Origin: Sarcodiotheca gaudichaudii
Taxonomy: Eukaryota > Rhodophyta > Florideophyceae > Gigartinales > Solieriaceae
Reading direction: 5' to 3'
Length of the DNA stretch: 64,000 nucleotides
NCBI GenBank assembly: GCA_032355985.1
Contig: JAUKVZ010000001.1
Span: 310,001-374,000 of the forward strand
In this document: in pieces, positions 6,420-14,841 of the stretch
Position numbering within the stretch: position 1 is the stretch's first letter
Layout: the number at the start of each line of letters is the position of its first letter
Translations under genes and position numbers: made by a program
The notes under the pieces: generated by a model
The model's input: the letters and a program-made list of their open reading frames with translations, nothing else
Told to the model about the DNA's origin: nothing
Databases searched by the model: none

Positions 6420-9097
6420 AGGGCTTCTTCAGGAATCTCTGGAAGGGCAAGGGTTGGTGGCGCGCACTGCGCATCTACCTTCTCCTGCTGATCATCTCTC
6501 ACATCGTTTCGTTCATGCTGCCGGGGCTGTGGAGATCGCCCCGCCCTGATCCGACCGGCGCCGAGCGCGTGACAGTCGAACTGCAGGCCACGTCGCGCGA
6601 TGGGCCGATCGCCGAAGAAACGCGATCGCTTTCATCGCTCGCGTGGGAAGCGTACGAATCCAGCGTTCCACCCGCACTGCTGCTTCACGGAAGTCCATCG
6701 ATGGGGGCGCTGGACTGGCGTCACATGGGGCCGATGATCGCAGATGCCGGATACGACGCGATCGCCATCGACATGCCGGGTTTCGGCAGATCCGATCGTT
6801 TCTGGCCTGATTACTCGGCGCGCGCCCAGGCGCGCCTCATGCTCGAATACATGGACGATCAGGGCATCGAGCGCGTCCATCTGGTCGGCTGGTCATTCGG
6901 CGGCACTGTCGGCCTGCACATGGCCCACATCGCGCCTGAGCGGCTTGCAACGCTCACGCTCCTGGCGGCGCTTGGCACGGAAGAGGCGGAAGGCTCCGGC
7001 GATCACTACTTCGAGCATGCGAAATACGCTCTGGGTTACGTCGCACTTGTCGTCGGTCTGGAGCTCGTGCCGGATTTCGGATTCCTGCCGGAGTACGGCT
7101 GGCGACATGCCTTCATCCGTGATTTCTGGGATACGGATCTTCGACCCAACGCGGACATCATGCAGAATCTCACGGTCCCGACGCTGATTCTTCATGGGCG
7201 CAAGGACTTCCTTGTTCCGGCATGGGGCGCCGAACTGCATCACGAACTCATCGAGCACAGCAAACTCGTGATGCTGGATGCGAGTCACTTCATTCCATTC
7301 ATGCAGGCGAGAGACGCGACGGATTATGTGGTCGAGTTCTTCGGCGAACACAACGCGCCGGGCGGCGTCCAGGTGCGGGAGACGATCGATCTCGCTCCGG
7401 TCGAAGTCGATCGGGGTGGAGAGCTCGGGCCGTTTCGCGTGATGCACGGCATGAGCTGGTGGGTGCTCATCCTCATCATCATCCTTGCCACGTTCATCAG
7501 TGAGGATGCGACGGTGCTGGCCGTCGGCATCCTGATCGCGCGCGGCGACATCGATGTCGGCATTGGGTTCATTGGCTGTTTCCTGGGCATTGCCGTCGGC
7601 GATGGCGGCTTGTGGGCGATCGGGCGATTCGTTGGCCGTCCGGCGCTTCGCTGGCGAGTCGTTCAGAACTGGCTGCCTGAAAAGGCGCTGGAGCGCTGGG
7701 CGCGCGCTTTTGATCGGCATGCCATCAAGGCCGTCTTCCTCGCGCGCGCCGTGCCGGGCACGCGCGTGCCGACGTATCTCGCGGCTGGTGTGCTCTCCGA
7801 CAAAGCGCATCGCTTCCTGTTCTGGGCGCTGATCGCGATCCTGATCTGGACGCCGCTGCTGCTCATCGTTGCGGCGATCGTCGGTCCGGGGATTGTGAAC
7901 TTCTTCGAAGGCGTCTTCGGTGGTCCGCTGGCGATCGTCGCGGCGCTCGTGCTCATCTTTGTCGGCATTCGCGTGATCGAGCGGTCGTTTACACGTGCAG
8001 GGCGCATGCAGCTGCTTCGCTCGATCAGCCGCCCATTCCAGATTGAGTTCTGGCCGCCAGTCGTTTTCTATCTGCCCTTCGTGCCTTATGCGGCCTGGCT
8101 CGCGCTGACCCGTCGCGGCGCGATGACATTCACCTGCGTCAATCCGGGCATTCCGCACGGCGGCGGCGTCGTTCATGAAAGCAAACAGCAGATCATCGAC
8201 GGACTCGTCGAGGGCGGAGCGTCGAGATGGATCGTTCCCAGCCGCCTCATCGACGCCGGCGCTACGCCCGAGGAGCGCGCCGGCGAAGTCGAACGGATCC
8301 TCGGCGCCGATGAAGGATTCGACGGCTACCCAGTCATCCTCAAACCCGATGAATCGCAGCGCGGCCACGCCGTGCGCCTGGCGCACGACGCTGATGATGT
8401 GCTGAGCTACTTCCAGTCAATGACGCGCCCGGCGCTTCTTCAGGGCTTTGATGAAGGTCCGCATGAAGTTGGCGTGCTCTGGTGTCGCCTGCCCGACGCC
8501 GCGCCTGAGGAGCCCGGTGAGATCTTCTCCATCACGCGCAAGTCCTTCCCCGAGATCGAAGGCGATGGCGTGAGCACACTCGAGGAGCTCATCTGGCGCC
8601 ACCCCCGTTTCCGCATGCAGGCGAAAACGTTCCTCAAGCGCTTCGCCGACCAGACCGATCGCATTCTCTTCAAGGGTGAAAGGATGAAGCTCGCGATGGC
8701 GGGCAATCATTGCCAGGGAACGATGTTCCTGGATGGCGACGATCTCATCACGCCGGAGCTGTCTCGCGTCATCGATGACATCGCCCAGTCCTTCCCCGAT
8801 CGCTCGCTGGATTTCGGCCGCTTCGATATTCGATATCGCTCAGACGACGAGCTTCGCCGCGGCGAGGGATTCTCCATCGTCGAGCTCAACGGCACGATGA
8901 GTGAATCAACGAATCTTTACGATCCCCACAAGTCAATCTTTTGGAGCTACGGCGTGCTCTTCCGGCAGTGGCGCACGCTGTATGACCTGGGTGTCAGACG
9001 CCGTCGCGCCGGTCAGCGACCCTTGAGCGTGAAAGAGCTTCTCAAGGCGATCCGGGATCACTACCGAGGCCGCCCCGGCTCATCCGTGTCGGATTGA
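6413..9097 (+). CDS. Three-domain fusion: alpha/beta hydrolase, DedA membrane domain, ATP-grasp domain
   Basis: The 894-residue protein has three recognisable parts. After an N-terminal hydrophobic anchor (about 22-38) comes an alpha/beta hydrolase with Gly-Trp-Ser-Phe-Gly-Gly (Ser161), Asp265 or nearby in Gly-Arg-Lys-Asp, and His292. Residues about 345-525 form a DedA/VTT-type domain with several membrane segments and the motif Arg-Ala-Val-Pro-Gly-Thr-Arg-Val-Pro near 445-453. Residues about 575-860 resemble an ATP-grasp ligase, with Pro-Val-Ile-Leu-Lys-Pro at 640-645 and Glu-Leu-Asn-Gly near 824-827 as the metal-binding end. The ATG at 6413 overlaps the NRDE gene. If the DedA topology is conventional, the hydrolase and ligase sides can be predicted, but I cannot fix this from sequence alone. 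Substrates are unknown. Confidence 0.85.
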   Translation: MLKGFFRNLWKGKGWWRALRIYLLLLIISHIVSFMLPGLWRSPRPDPTGAERVTVELQATSRDGPIAEETRSLSSLAWEAYESSVPPALLLHGSPSMGALDWRHMGPMIADAGYDAIAIDMPGFGRSDRFWPDYSARAQARLMLEYMDDQGIERVHLVGWSFGGTVGLHMAHIAPERLATLTLLAALGTEEAEGSGDHYFEHAKYALGYVALVVGLELVPDFGFLPEYGWRHAFIRDFWDTDLRPNADIMQNLTVPTLILHGRKDFLVPAWGAELHHELIEHSKLVMLDASHFIPFMQARDATDYVVEFFGEHNAPGGVQVRETIDLAPVEVDRGGELGPFRVMHGMSWWVLILIIILATFISEDATVLAVGILIARGDIDVGIGFIGCFLGIAVGDGGLWAIGRFVGRPALRWRVVQNWLPEKALERWARAFDRHAIKAVFLARAVPGTRVPTYLAAGVLSDKAHRFLFWALIAILIWTPLLLIVAAIVGPGIVNFFEGVFGGPLAIVAALVLIFVGIRVIERSFTRAGRMQLLRSISRPFQIEFWPPVVFYLPFVPYAAWLALTRRGAMTFTCVNPGIPHGGGVVHESKQQIIDGLVEGGASRWIVPSRLIDAGATPEERAGEVERILGADEGFDGYPVILKPDESQRGHAVRLAHDADDVLSYFQSMTRPALLQGFDEGPHEVGVLWCRLPDAAPEEPGEIFSITRKSFPEIEGDGVSTLEELIWRHPRFRMQAKTFLKRFADQTDRILFKGERMKLAMAGNHCQGTMFLDGDDLITPELSRVIDDIAQSFPDRSLDFGRFDIRYRSDDELRRGEGFSIVELNGTMSESTNLYDPHKSIFWSYGVLFRQWRTLYDLGVRRRRAGQRPLSVKELLKAIRDHYRGRPGSSVSD

Positions 9098-9154
9098 AAT
9101 GCGGATTCCGGGTTTCGCGACGACCCTGTCGATACGATAAAGTTCCACGCGATT

Positions 9155-9160
9155 GCCCTG

Positions 9161-9205
<45 letters not shown>

Positions 9206-9228
9206 TGGTTCGAATCCAGCCCAGGGTG
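9155..9228 (+). tRNA. tRNA-Arg (anticodon TCT)
   Basis: A full cloverleaf is visible. The acceptor stem GCCCTGG pairs with CCAGGGT, closing with one G-T pair. The D-stem is GCTC/GAGC, and the anticodon stem ACGGA/TCCGT encloses the loop CTTCTAA with anticodon TCT. The T-arm is GCTGG-TTCGAAT-CCAGC, and the discriminator base is G. The CCA end is not encoded. It decodes AGA arginine codons, which are rare in a genome of this composition. Confidence 0.97.
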
Positions 9229-9607
9229 TTTCAGGGTCCATAGTGGCCCTTTCAGAGCGCATCTCGAAGACGCAGTTGTATAGCTGCCCAATCGTCGCTC
9301 ACCCAATTCAAACCCACATTCCCTAATTTCCCGCGCCCGGATCTTCCTCGCGCGGCGCTTGTCCATAGTGCCCTCGCCGGATTAAACGCTTCCCGGGGAG
9401 GGCCGCCGGATTCGTCGGGCCTTGTGGGTTTCGGCGATGTCGTTCCTGCGTGAGAAGCACGGCGGCGGTCCGTGACGTTGAAAGACCACCACCGCGCGGC
9501 GCAGCTCTGTCGGCTGCGCCCCGGTCCCATGTCTGGACCACACCAGTGTCTATGGCGCCCCGGCGCTATCGCTGCGCCGTGCGCCTGCCTCGATCGGAGG
9601 ACTCTTC
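9229..9607. other. Intergenic region after tRNA-Arg
   Basis: This gap of 379 bases holds a small hairpin directly after the tRNA (AGGGTCC at 9233-9239 with GGCCCT at 9245-9250, one bulge, then TTT partly overlapping the stem), which may be a weak terminator. A GGAGGA ribosome site just before 9608 serves the next gene. Otherwise I see no gene; frames open here have no family resemblance. Confidence 0.4.
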
Positions 9608-10489
9608 ATGAGACAACTCATCCGAAACACCATTCTGACCAGTGCGGCCTTCGCCACGACGACGGCCGCGGCGCTGGCGTGTGGCACACCGCCTGAAAAG
9701 GCGCCGCCACCGCCTCCGCCGCCCGATCCACCCATCGTCTGCTGTGTCGTCATTGACTGGCAGATCGATCCTGATGATCCGAACTTTGAATGCCTGATCC
9801 TGCGCTACTTCCGCATGGACGGCATGCCTTTGTTCCAGTCCAGCCCGATGCCGCTGCCTCCGTCGCAGCAATGCGCCTGTGCGCTTCCGCCGCTGCCTGA
9901 TCATGCGGTTGCCGCGGGCGTCGAGGTGACCGGCTTCAGCTTCAGTCCCTTTGCGGACTGGGCAGGCCTTCCGCCGGATGCGCCCGGGTATGGACCCTTC
10001 CTGCCGAACCCGGATCCGAACGTTCAGTTCCAGGTCGATCAGTTCTTCGACATCTACTACACCGCCGCGGCGGGCACGGCGACGCCTCCGCCTTCGAGCC
10101 GTCTCGCCGATGTCTTTTCATTCGCTGGACCTGGGCAAATTCCCCCGGGCGTCTTTTTTGACGTGTTCCAGAAGGTGCGCATCCCGGCGGGGTACGACCC
10201 TCGCAATCTGTGCCCGCCCGGACAGATGGCGCCGCTCGGGCTCTTCCTGATCGACAACGGCATCGTCTTCGCTGAGCCGGGGTTCGCCGGTCAGCCGCCG
10301 ATTCCACTGGGTCAGTTTGCGATGAATCCCGGCGGCGGTGCGTTCTATAAATTCAAGTGGTATCCGATCATCGTTCCGCCTCCCTGCCCGCCGCTGCCGC
10401 CCGGTTGCGTCGCTGACCTGGATGGCGATGGCAATGTTGGCGCGTCCGATCTTGCCACGTTACTCGGCCTCTGGGGGCCGTGCCCCTGA
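9608..10489 (+). CDS. Secreted protein with C-terminal dockerin-like tail
   Basis: This is a 293-residue exported protein of unknown function. A signal peptide covers about residues 1-25 (Arg-rich start, hydrophobic Ala/Thr core, cleavage near Ala-Leu-Ala-Cys). The mature part opens with a short poly-proline run. The last 26 residues hold one Ca-binding loop, Asp-Leu-Asp-Gly-Asp-Gly-Asn, and an amphipathic helix, ending Leu-Trp-Gly-Pro-Cys-Pro. The same ending occurs in two other secreted proteins here and in modified form in a third. This is the GC-type dockerin-like tail known from Phycisphaerae, thought to be a sorting or attachment element. Cys-rich segments suggest disulfides. GGAGGA precedes the ATG. 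Confidence 0.8.
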   Translation: MRQLIRNTILTSAAFATTTAAALACGTPPEKAPPPPPPPDPPIVCCVVIDWQIDPDDPNFECLILRYFRMDGMPLFQSSPMPLPPSQQCACALPPLPDHAVAAGVEVTGFSFSPFADWAGLPPDAPGYGPFLPNPDPNVQFQVDQFFDIYYTAAAGTATPPPSSRLADVFSFAGPGQIPPGVFFDVFQKVRIPAGYDPRNLCPPGQMAPLGLFLIDNGIVFAEPGFAGQPPIPLGQFAMNPGGGAFYKFKWYPIIVPPPCPPLPPGCVADLDGDGNVGASDLATLLGLWGPCP

Positions 10490-10539
10490 GGCCTGCTGAT
10501 CGACGGCCGAAAACTGCGAGTATCTGATTGATCCCGCAC

Positions 10540-10580
10540 GGCAGGCCCCTCTCATCGGGAGTAGGGGCCTGCCGATCTCT
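10540..10580 (+). terminator. Intrinsic terminator
   Basis: An 11-bp perfect stem (10540-10550 with 10563-10573) has a 12-base loop and is followed by a modest pyrimidine run, CTCTCTTT. It lies 51 bases after the 293-residue secreted protein gene and ends about 200 bases before the next one. The T-run is weak, so efficiency is uncertain. Confidence 0.65.
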
Positions 10581-10775
10581 CTTTCCCGGCGACCCGCCGA
10601 ATCGTGCTTTGAGGAAGCCCGAATGCGGAGTATTCTCAAATCTGAGGGGAACAAACGACTGTTTCGCCCGGCCGCGGGCGCGGCGACCGCATGGGTCGCC
10701 CGGTCGATTCGTGAAGCCGATTCTGTCTGGCGTGTGGGCAACATCGCCGGGCGAGCGGCTCTGGAGGAGCCTTCG

Positions 10776-11669
10776 ATGTCTCATCGTGTTCGCAGTGCGC
10801 GCGTTGCCGCCGCCCTGACTGTCGTTGTGTTTGCCGCCGGTGCGGCGCTGGCCGGACCGGACTGGACGGAAGGCTCGTTCGGATCGCGCCCCGACGCGCC
10901 GAGCTTCCCGCCATTGGCGGATCAGCCCAAAGGGCTCGGCCCGCTGTCATCCATCGGCGGCGGATTGACGGGCCTGCTCGTCACGCGCGGCATCGACACG
11001 GAGCCGGACTTCGAGGATCTGTACATCATCGAGATCATCGATCCAGTCTTCTTCAGCGCGCGGACGGATGGCGCTGATCCTATGGGCATCAGCGGCAGCA
11101 CCTTCGACACACAGCTTTTCCTCTTTGACTGCGCCGGATTCCCGCTGCTCGCGAATCAGAACACGCCGGATCTCGCGCCCAATCCGCAGGGTTCGCTGCT
11201 GCTCAACAACGCGACGGATGGCACGGGCTTTTTCATTCCGGGGCCGGGCCTGTATTACCTCGCCATCTCCGGCGCGCCGAACGAGTCGCTGGGGCAGCTT
11301 GCGCAGCCGCACTTCATGTTCGATGATCCAGTCGAGATCTCGGGCCCCGACGGCCCCGGCGGCATGAGTCCGCTGCTTCAGTGGAGCGGCCCGGGCGATC
11401 TGGGCGGCTATTCGATCGCACTCTCTGGCGCTGCATTCGCCGTGTCCTGCCAGATCTGGGACTTCAATGGCGACGGCATCGTCGGCGCGAATGATCTCGC
11501 ACAGTTGATCGGCCGCTGGGCCAATCCGTACGGTTCGGCAGAGCTTGCGGAGCTGCTCGGATTCTGGGGTCAGTGCACACCGGGATGCCCGGATGCTTCC
11601 AAACTGCTGGATGTGGTGGAGGCGCGAAAGCAGGATGCGCGGTCAATCGACGACGGCGACGCCGAATAG
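10776..11669 (+). CDS. Secreted protein with internal, half-degenerate dockerin-like segment
   Basis: The 297-residue protein starts at the ATG at 10776, preceded by GGAGGAG; the frame is open upstream to 10623 but that part lacks a signal peptide. A signal peptide (about 1-26, ending Ala-Leu-Ala-Gly) marks export. The middle part resembles the Ca-independent beta-sandwich proteins common in these bacteria, with Tyr-Tyr-Leu-Ala-Ile-Ser-Gly near its end. Near the C terminus, Asp-Phe-Asn-Gly-Asp-Gly-Ile forms one Ca loop and a second helix repeats the motif, but the second Ca loop has been lost. About 30 hydrophilic residues follow the final Trp-Gly-Gln-Cys. It sits tail to tail with the kinase gene. 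Confidence 0.75.
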   Translation: MSHRVRSARVAAALTVVVFAAGAALAGPDWTEGSFGSRPDAPSFPPLADQPKGLGPLSSIGGGLTGLLVTRGIDTEPDFEDLYIIEIIDPVFFSARTDGADPMGISGSTFDTQLFLFDCAGFPLLANQNTPDLAPNPQGSLLLNNATDGTGFFIPGPGLYYLAISGAPNESLGQLAQPHFMFDDPVEISGPDGPGGMSPLLQWSGPGDLGGYSIALSGAAFAVSCQIWDFNGDGIVGANDLAQLIGRWANPYGSAELAELLGFWGQCTPGCPDASKLLDVVEARKQDARSIDDGDAE

Positions 11670-11677
11670 ATCAGGCA

Positions 11678-14131
11678 TCAGCGCGTCGCGCTAGCTTCGG
11701 TGGTGAGGCTTTCCAGTCTGGCGCTCGTCTCAGTCCACACGCGGCTTGGTGGCGGGCGCTCGGTCTGAAGTTCGGTGAGCACGGATTGAAGCATTGATCG
11801 GGCGACTTCCGTATGACCCTGCGCCGCTTCGATTTCCGCTCGAACGGATTCGGCTTCGAGAAGTTGCCATGTCCGTCGACCTTGCCACAACTGCTTGTAC
11901 ATATTGATGGCGTCAGCAATCCGAGACTCGGCCGTTTCGAAGTGCTCATCCAACAGCGCAAGCCGGCCTTCGAGGACAAGTGACTCCGCCAGTTCTTCAT
12001 GAACACCGGAGTACGCCCGAATACGCGTATTGAACGCACGCTGCGCCAGTGCCCGTGCTTCATTGAAGTTGCCCTGGCGAAGATTGATGAGCGCCAGGTC
12101 ATGGATGGTGTTCGCAGTGATCACATGATCAGGCAGAAGGATGCGTTCCTTCACCTCCAGCGCCTCAAGCAGCGTTTGTTCAGCTCCTGCAAGGTCGCCG
12201 CTCTCGAGCATGGCTCGGCCTTTTTGCTGTAGAAGCGAAGCGACGCCCTGATGATCCCGGCCGTGAATGCTCTCGATGATGCGCAAGCCGTTGTCACACA
12301 GCTCAGGCACTTCTTCCAGCTTGCCTGCTGAGTTCAAAATGCGGGCTAGGTTGTTGTAACTCATGACCACGTCGATGTTCTGTTCGCCCAGCAATTGCAG
12401 CCGGAACGCCAGAGCTTCGCGCGAGACCTCGATAGCTTCGACTGATCGAAACTGCCTGGAATACGTCGAACTCAGATGATCGAGCGATCGCGCCAGATTC
12501 TTCCCGATCTCAACGTCGCCGGTCGTGATCTGGCGTCTCCACCCGTTCTCGTATATCCGCCGCCAGCCATCCACCGCCTGGACATAGTGGGTTTCCGCAA
12601 CGTCGTACTGACCAAGAAACCACAGGACGCTCGCCAGATTGTGATGCGTCTTGATGATCTTCGGATGTTGCTTTGGGTAATGCTGCTCCGCCAGTTGGAG
12701 AGAATCCTCGAACACCTCTCGTGCTGTATCGAACTCGGAAAGCGATCGAAATGCCACGCCCAGAGATGCGAGCAGATCCGATCGGTACTGCGGCTGTCCA
12801 TCAAGCTCTGAAGCGAGCACCACAAATTCATTGAAGAGCTTTGGAATGGCGACTTCATAGCCCTCAGTGAAGTCGGCGCTTTCAATGGCGCGATTCTGGC
12901 CCACTTGAAGCTTGAGCAGTGTTTGCTGCTTTGCGCTGATGTTCCAGTACGCGAGACTTCCACCGATGAGCAGCGTCAAAACCGCCGCAAGCCCCACCGT
13001 CGCCACGACTCGATTCCGCTTGTACCAGCGCGCCGTGCGCAACAGGGGGCCGGCCCTTCTGGCGAGAATCGTCTCTGATTTCAGGTGCCGCTCGATGTCA
13101 TCCGCAAACTCCGCCGCCGTCGCGTAGCGCGCATTGGGCGACTTCTCCAGCGCCTTGAGCAGGATCGCGTCGATGTCCGTGTTTGACTTACGAGAAATCG
13201 TCGATGGGCGCGGCGGCGGGCGCTCGGCAATGCCGCGCAGCACGTTGGACAGCGGCCCGTCAATCTCACAAGGAAGTTTGCCCGTCAGCAGTTCGTACGT
13301 GATCGCGCCCAGGGAGTACACATCGCTGCGCACACTCATCTGCTCGAAGTCGCCCTGTGATTGCTCCGGCGCCATGTAGGCAATCGTGCCAAGCAGTTGT
13401 CCGGGTTCAGAGATGGATACGTGCAGGCCGCCGCCGCTGGTCGGATCGATCGCCTTCGCCAGACCAAAATCGAGCAGGTGCGGCTCGCCCTGTTCATCGA
13501 TCAGAATATTTCCCGGTTTGAGATCGCGATGCAGCACGCCGCGCTGATGGGCGTAATCAACGGCGCGGCTGATCTTGCACATGACCGCAAGCAGGTCTCC
13601 AAGATCGCATTCGCCCGGAGTGAAGCGATCATCCAGCCGCTCACCTTCGACATGCTCCATCACGTAATACAGGCGGCTCTTGTGCACGCCGGAATCGATG
13701 ATGGAGACGATGTGCGGATGCTGGAGGCGGGCGCAGAGATCGACTTCCCGCTCGAATCGCTCGCGCTGGCCGGCCTGATTGCCGCCGCGATCGAGCATGA
13801 ACTTCACTGCGACGCGACGGCTCGTGGATTGCTGATAGGCCTCGTAGACGGCGCCCATGCCGCCCCGTCCGAGCAGATCCACGATGTCATAGCCGGGCAG
13901 CTCGATCTCATCAGGTGAATCGGCGTCACTCGGCTCGCCAGCGCCTGAAGGCTCATAGTGGACAGTCTGCTGGCCCAGCAACTCGACGACGCGCTCTCGC
14001 AGCGACCGGGCGTCCTGGCCATCGCGAAGCTCCTCGACCGCCTCGTCGATGGTGGTGTCGCGGCCGGACCTCCAATTATGCAGGAGGCGATCAACGATCT
14101 TTTTGGATGTGCCGTCCGTCGATCCCGCCAT
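11678..14131 (-). CDS. Membrane-anchored Ser/Thr protein kinase with TPR region
   Basis: The 817-residue protein has a Hanks-type kinase domain (about 80-350): Gly-Arg-Gly-Gly-Met-Gly (88-93), catalytic Lys110, His-Arg-Asp-Leu-Lys-Pro (201-206), Asp-Phe-Gly (221-223) and Ala-Pro-Glu-Gln near 255. All catalytic residues are present. One transmembrane helix lies at about 376-398, and the rest is a helical repeat region of TPR type (about 430-800). This is the common layout of planctomycete sensor-type kinases, with the repeats presumably on the far side of the membrane. The N-terminal 75 residues are helical and may bind the ECF factor encoded divergently 55 bases away; this pairing is known from other planctomycetes, but binding is inferred. 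Confidence 0.93.
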   Translation of the reverse strand: MAGSTDGTSKKIVDRLLHNWRSGRDTTIDEAVEELRDGQDARSLRERVVELLGQQTVHYEPSGAGEPSDADSPDEIELPGYDIVDLLGRGGMGAVYEAYQQSTSRRVAVKFMLDRGGNQAGQRERFEREVDLCARLQHPHIVSIIDSGVHKSRLYYVMEHVEGERLDDRFTPGECDLGDLLAVMCKISRAVDYAHQRGVLHRDLKPGNILIDEQGEPHLLDFGLAKAIDPTSGGGLHVSISEPGQLLGTIAYMAPEQSQGDFEQMSVRSDVYSLGAITYELLTGKLPCEIDGPLSNVLRGIAERPPPRPSTISRKSNTDIDAILLKALEKSPNARYATAAEFADDIERHLKSETILARRAGPLLRTARWYKRNRVVATVGLAAVLTLLIGGSLAYWNISAKQQTLLKLQVGQNRAIESADFTEGYEVAIPKLFNEFVVLASELDGQPQYRSDLLASLGVAFRSLSEFDTAREVFEDSLQLAEQHYPKQHPKIIKTHHNLASVLWFLGQYDVAETHYVQAVDGWRRIYENGWRRQITTGDVEIGKNLARSLDHLSSTYSRQFRSVEAIEVSREALAFRLQLLGEQNIDVVMSYNNLARILNSAGKLEEVPELCDNGLRIIESIHGRDHQGVASLLQQKGRAMLESGDLAGAEQTLLEALEVKERILLPDHVITANTIHDLALINLRQGNFNEARALAQRAFNTRIRAYSGVHEELAESLVLEGRLALLDEHFETAESRIADAINMYKQLWQGRRTWQLLEAESVRAEIEAAQGHTEVARSMLQSVLTELQTERPPPSRVWTETSARLESLTTEASATR

Positions 14132-14186
14132 GTGTTTCCCGGTTGGCTCGTCTCGCTGCGTGTGACCTGTATTCTATAGGGCAGCT
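14132..14186. promoter_or_regulatory. Shared divergent control region of kinase and ECF sigma factor
   Basis: These 55 bases separate the kinase start (minus strand) from the ECF start (plus strand), so both promoters must lie here or inside the genes. TATTCT at 14170-14175 could be a -10 element for the ECF gene, which would leave an almost leaderless message. No convincing -35 element was found. Confidence 0.3.
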
Positions 14187-14837
14187 ATGAGCGAGGCAGC
14201 GCGAGAACCCATCAATGACGCCGAACTGGAACAGCTGATCCAGAAGGCGATGGCCGAGGATGAGGAGTCCATCGAACGTCTGCTCTGGCATTATCACGAT
14301 CGTTTGATGCGGCACGCCGCCCGAAAAATCGGGCCGGACTGGCAGGGCAAGATCGAGCCCGAGGATGTTCTGCAGGATGCGTACATCAATGTGTTCAAGA
14401 ACGTCACCAAATTCACACCGGAGGGCGAGGATTCCTTTTATCGCTGGATCGCCGCGATCGTCAGTCAGTGCTTCATTGATCGCGTCCGCTACCATCGGCG
14501 GCAGAAGCGCGATGTCGCGCGGGAGATCAGCAGGCGCAATGTCTCCCAGTCACGCCGACTGACGCTTCTGGAAATGTGCAAGCCCGAGACGACGACGCCG
14601 AGCCGCGTGATGCGCCGCGAGGACGCTGTCGGCGCGATGATCGGATGCATCGCGACATTGCCCAAGGATTATCAGCTTGTCGTGCAGCGCCTCTATCTGG
14701 ACGAGGCGCCCATCGCTGAAGTCGCGGCGGAGATGGACAAGACGGAGGACGCGGTGCGCCGTATGGCCGGCCGCGCCATCGATCGTATGCGCGAAGGCAT
14801 GGGGCGCGCTTCGCGTTATCTCAGCCGGGACGCCTGA
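14187..14837 (+). CDS. ECF-type RNA polymerase sigma factor
   Basis: The 216-residue protein has the two ECF sigma regions. Region 2 covers about residues 24-105, with a Pro-Glu-Asp-Val-Leu-Gln-Asp core and a Trp-x-x-x-Ile segment. Region 4 covers about 145-205, with a Leu-Pro-x-x-Tyr start and a helix-turn-helix ending in Ala-Val-Arg-Arg. No anti-sigma gene is adjacent; instead the neighbour is a divergent Ser/Thr kinase. This suggests control by phosphorylation, as shown for several kinase-linked ECF groups. It is convergent with the following sialidase-like gene, with only four bases between the ends. Confidence 0.92.
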   Translation: MSEAAREPINDAELEQLIQKAMAEDEESIERLLWHYHDRLMRHAARKIGPDWQGKIEPEDVLQDAYINVFKNVTKFTPEGEDSFYRWIAAIVSQCFIDRVRYHRRQKRDVAREISRRNVSQSRRLTLLEMCKPETTTPSRVMRREDAVGAMIGCIATLPKDYQLVVQRLYLDEAPIAEVAAEMDKTEDAVRRMAGRAIDRMREGMGRASRYLSRDA

Positions 14838-14841
14838 CGCT

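Noticed and set aside
6893-8386. 497-codon minus-strand frame
   Set aside because: It is opposite the strongly supported fusion gene, with no motifs of its own.
2556-9097. Nonribosomal peptide or polyketide cluster
   Set aside because: The GH3 enzyme forms acyl-AMP, but no carrier protein, condensation or ketosynthase domain is present.
9080-9262. Small minus-strand frame with Trp-Ala-Gly-Phe-Glu-Pro
   Set aside because: This is the well-known spurious translation of the complement of a tRNA gene.
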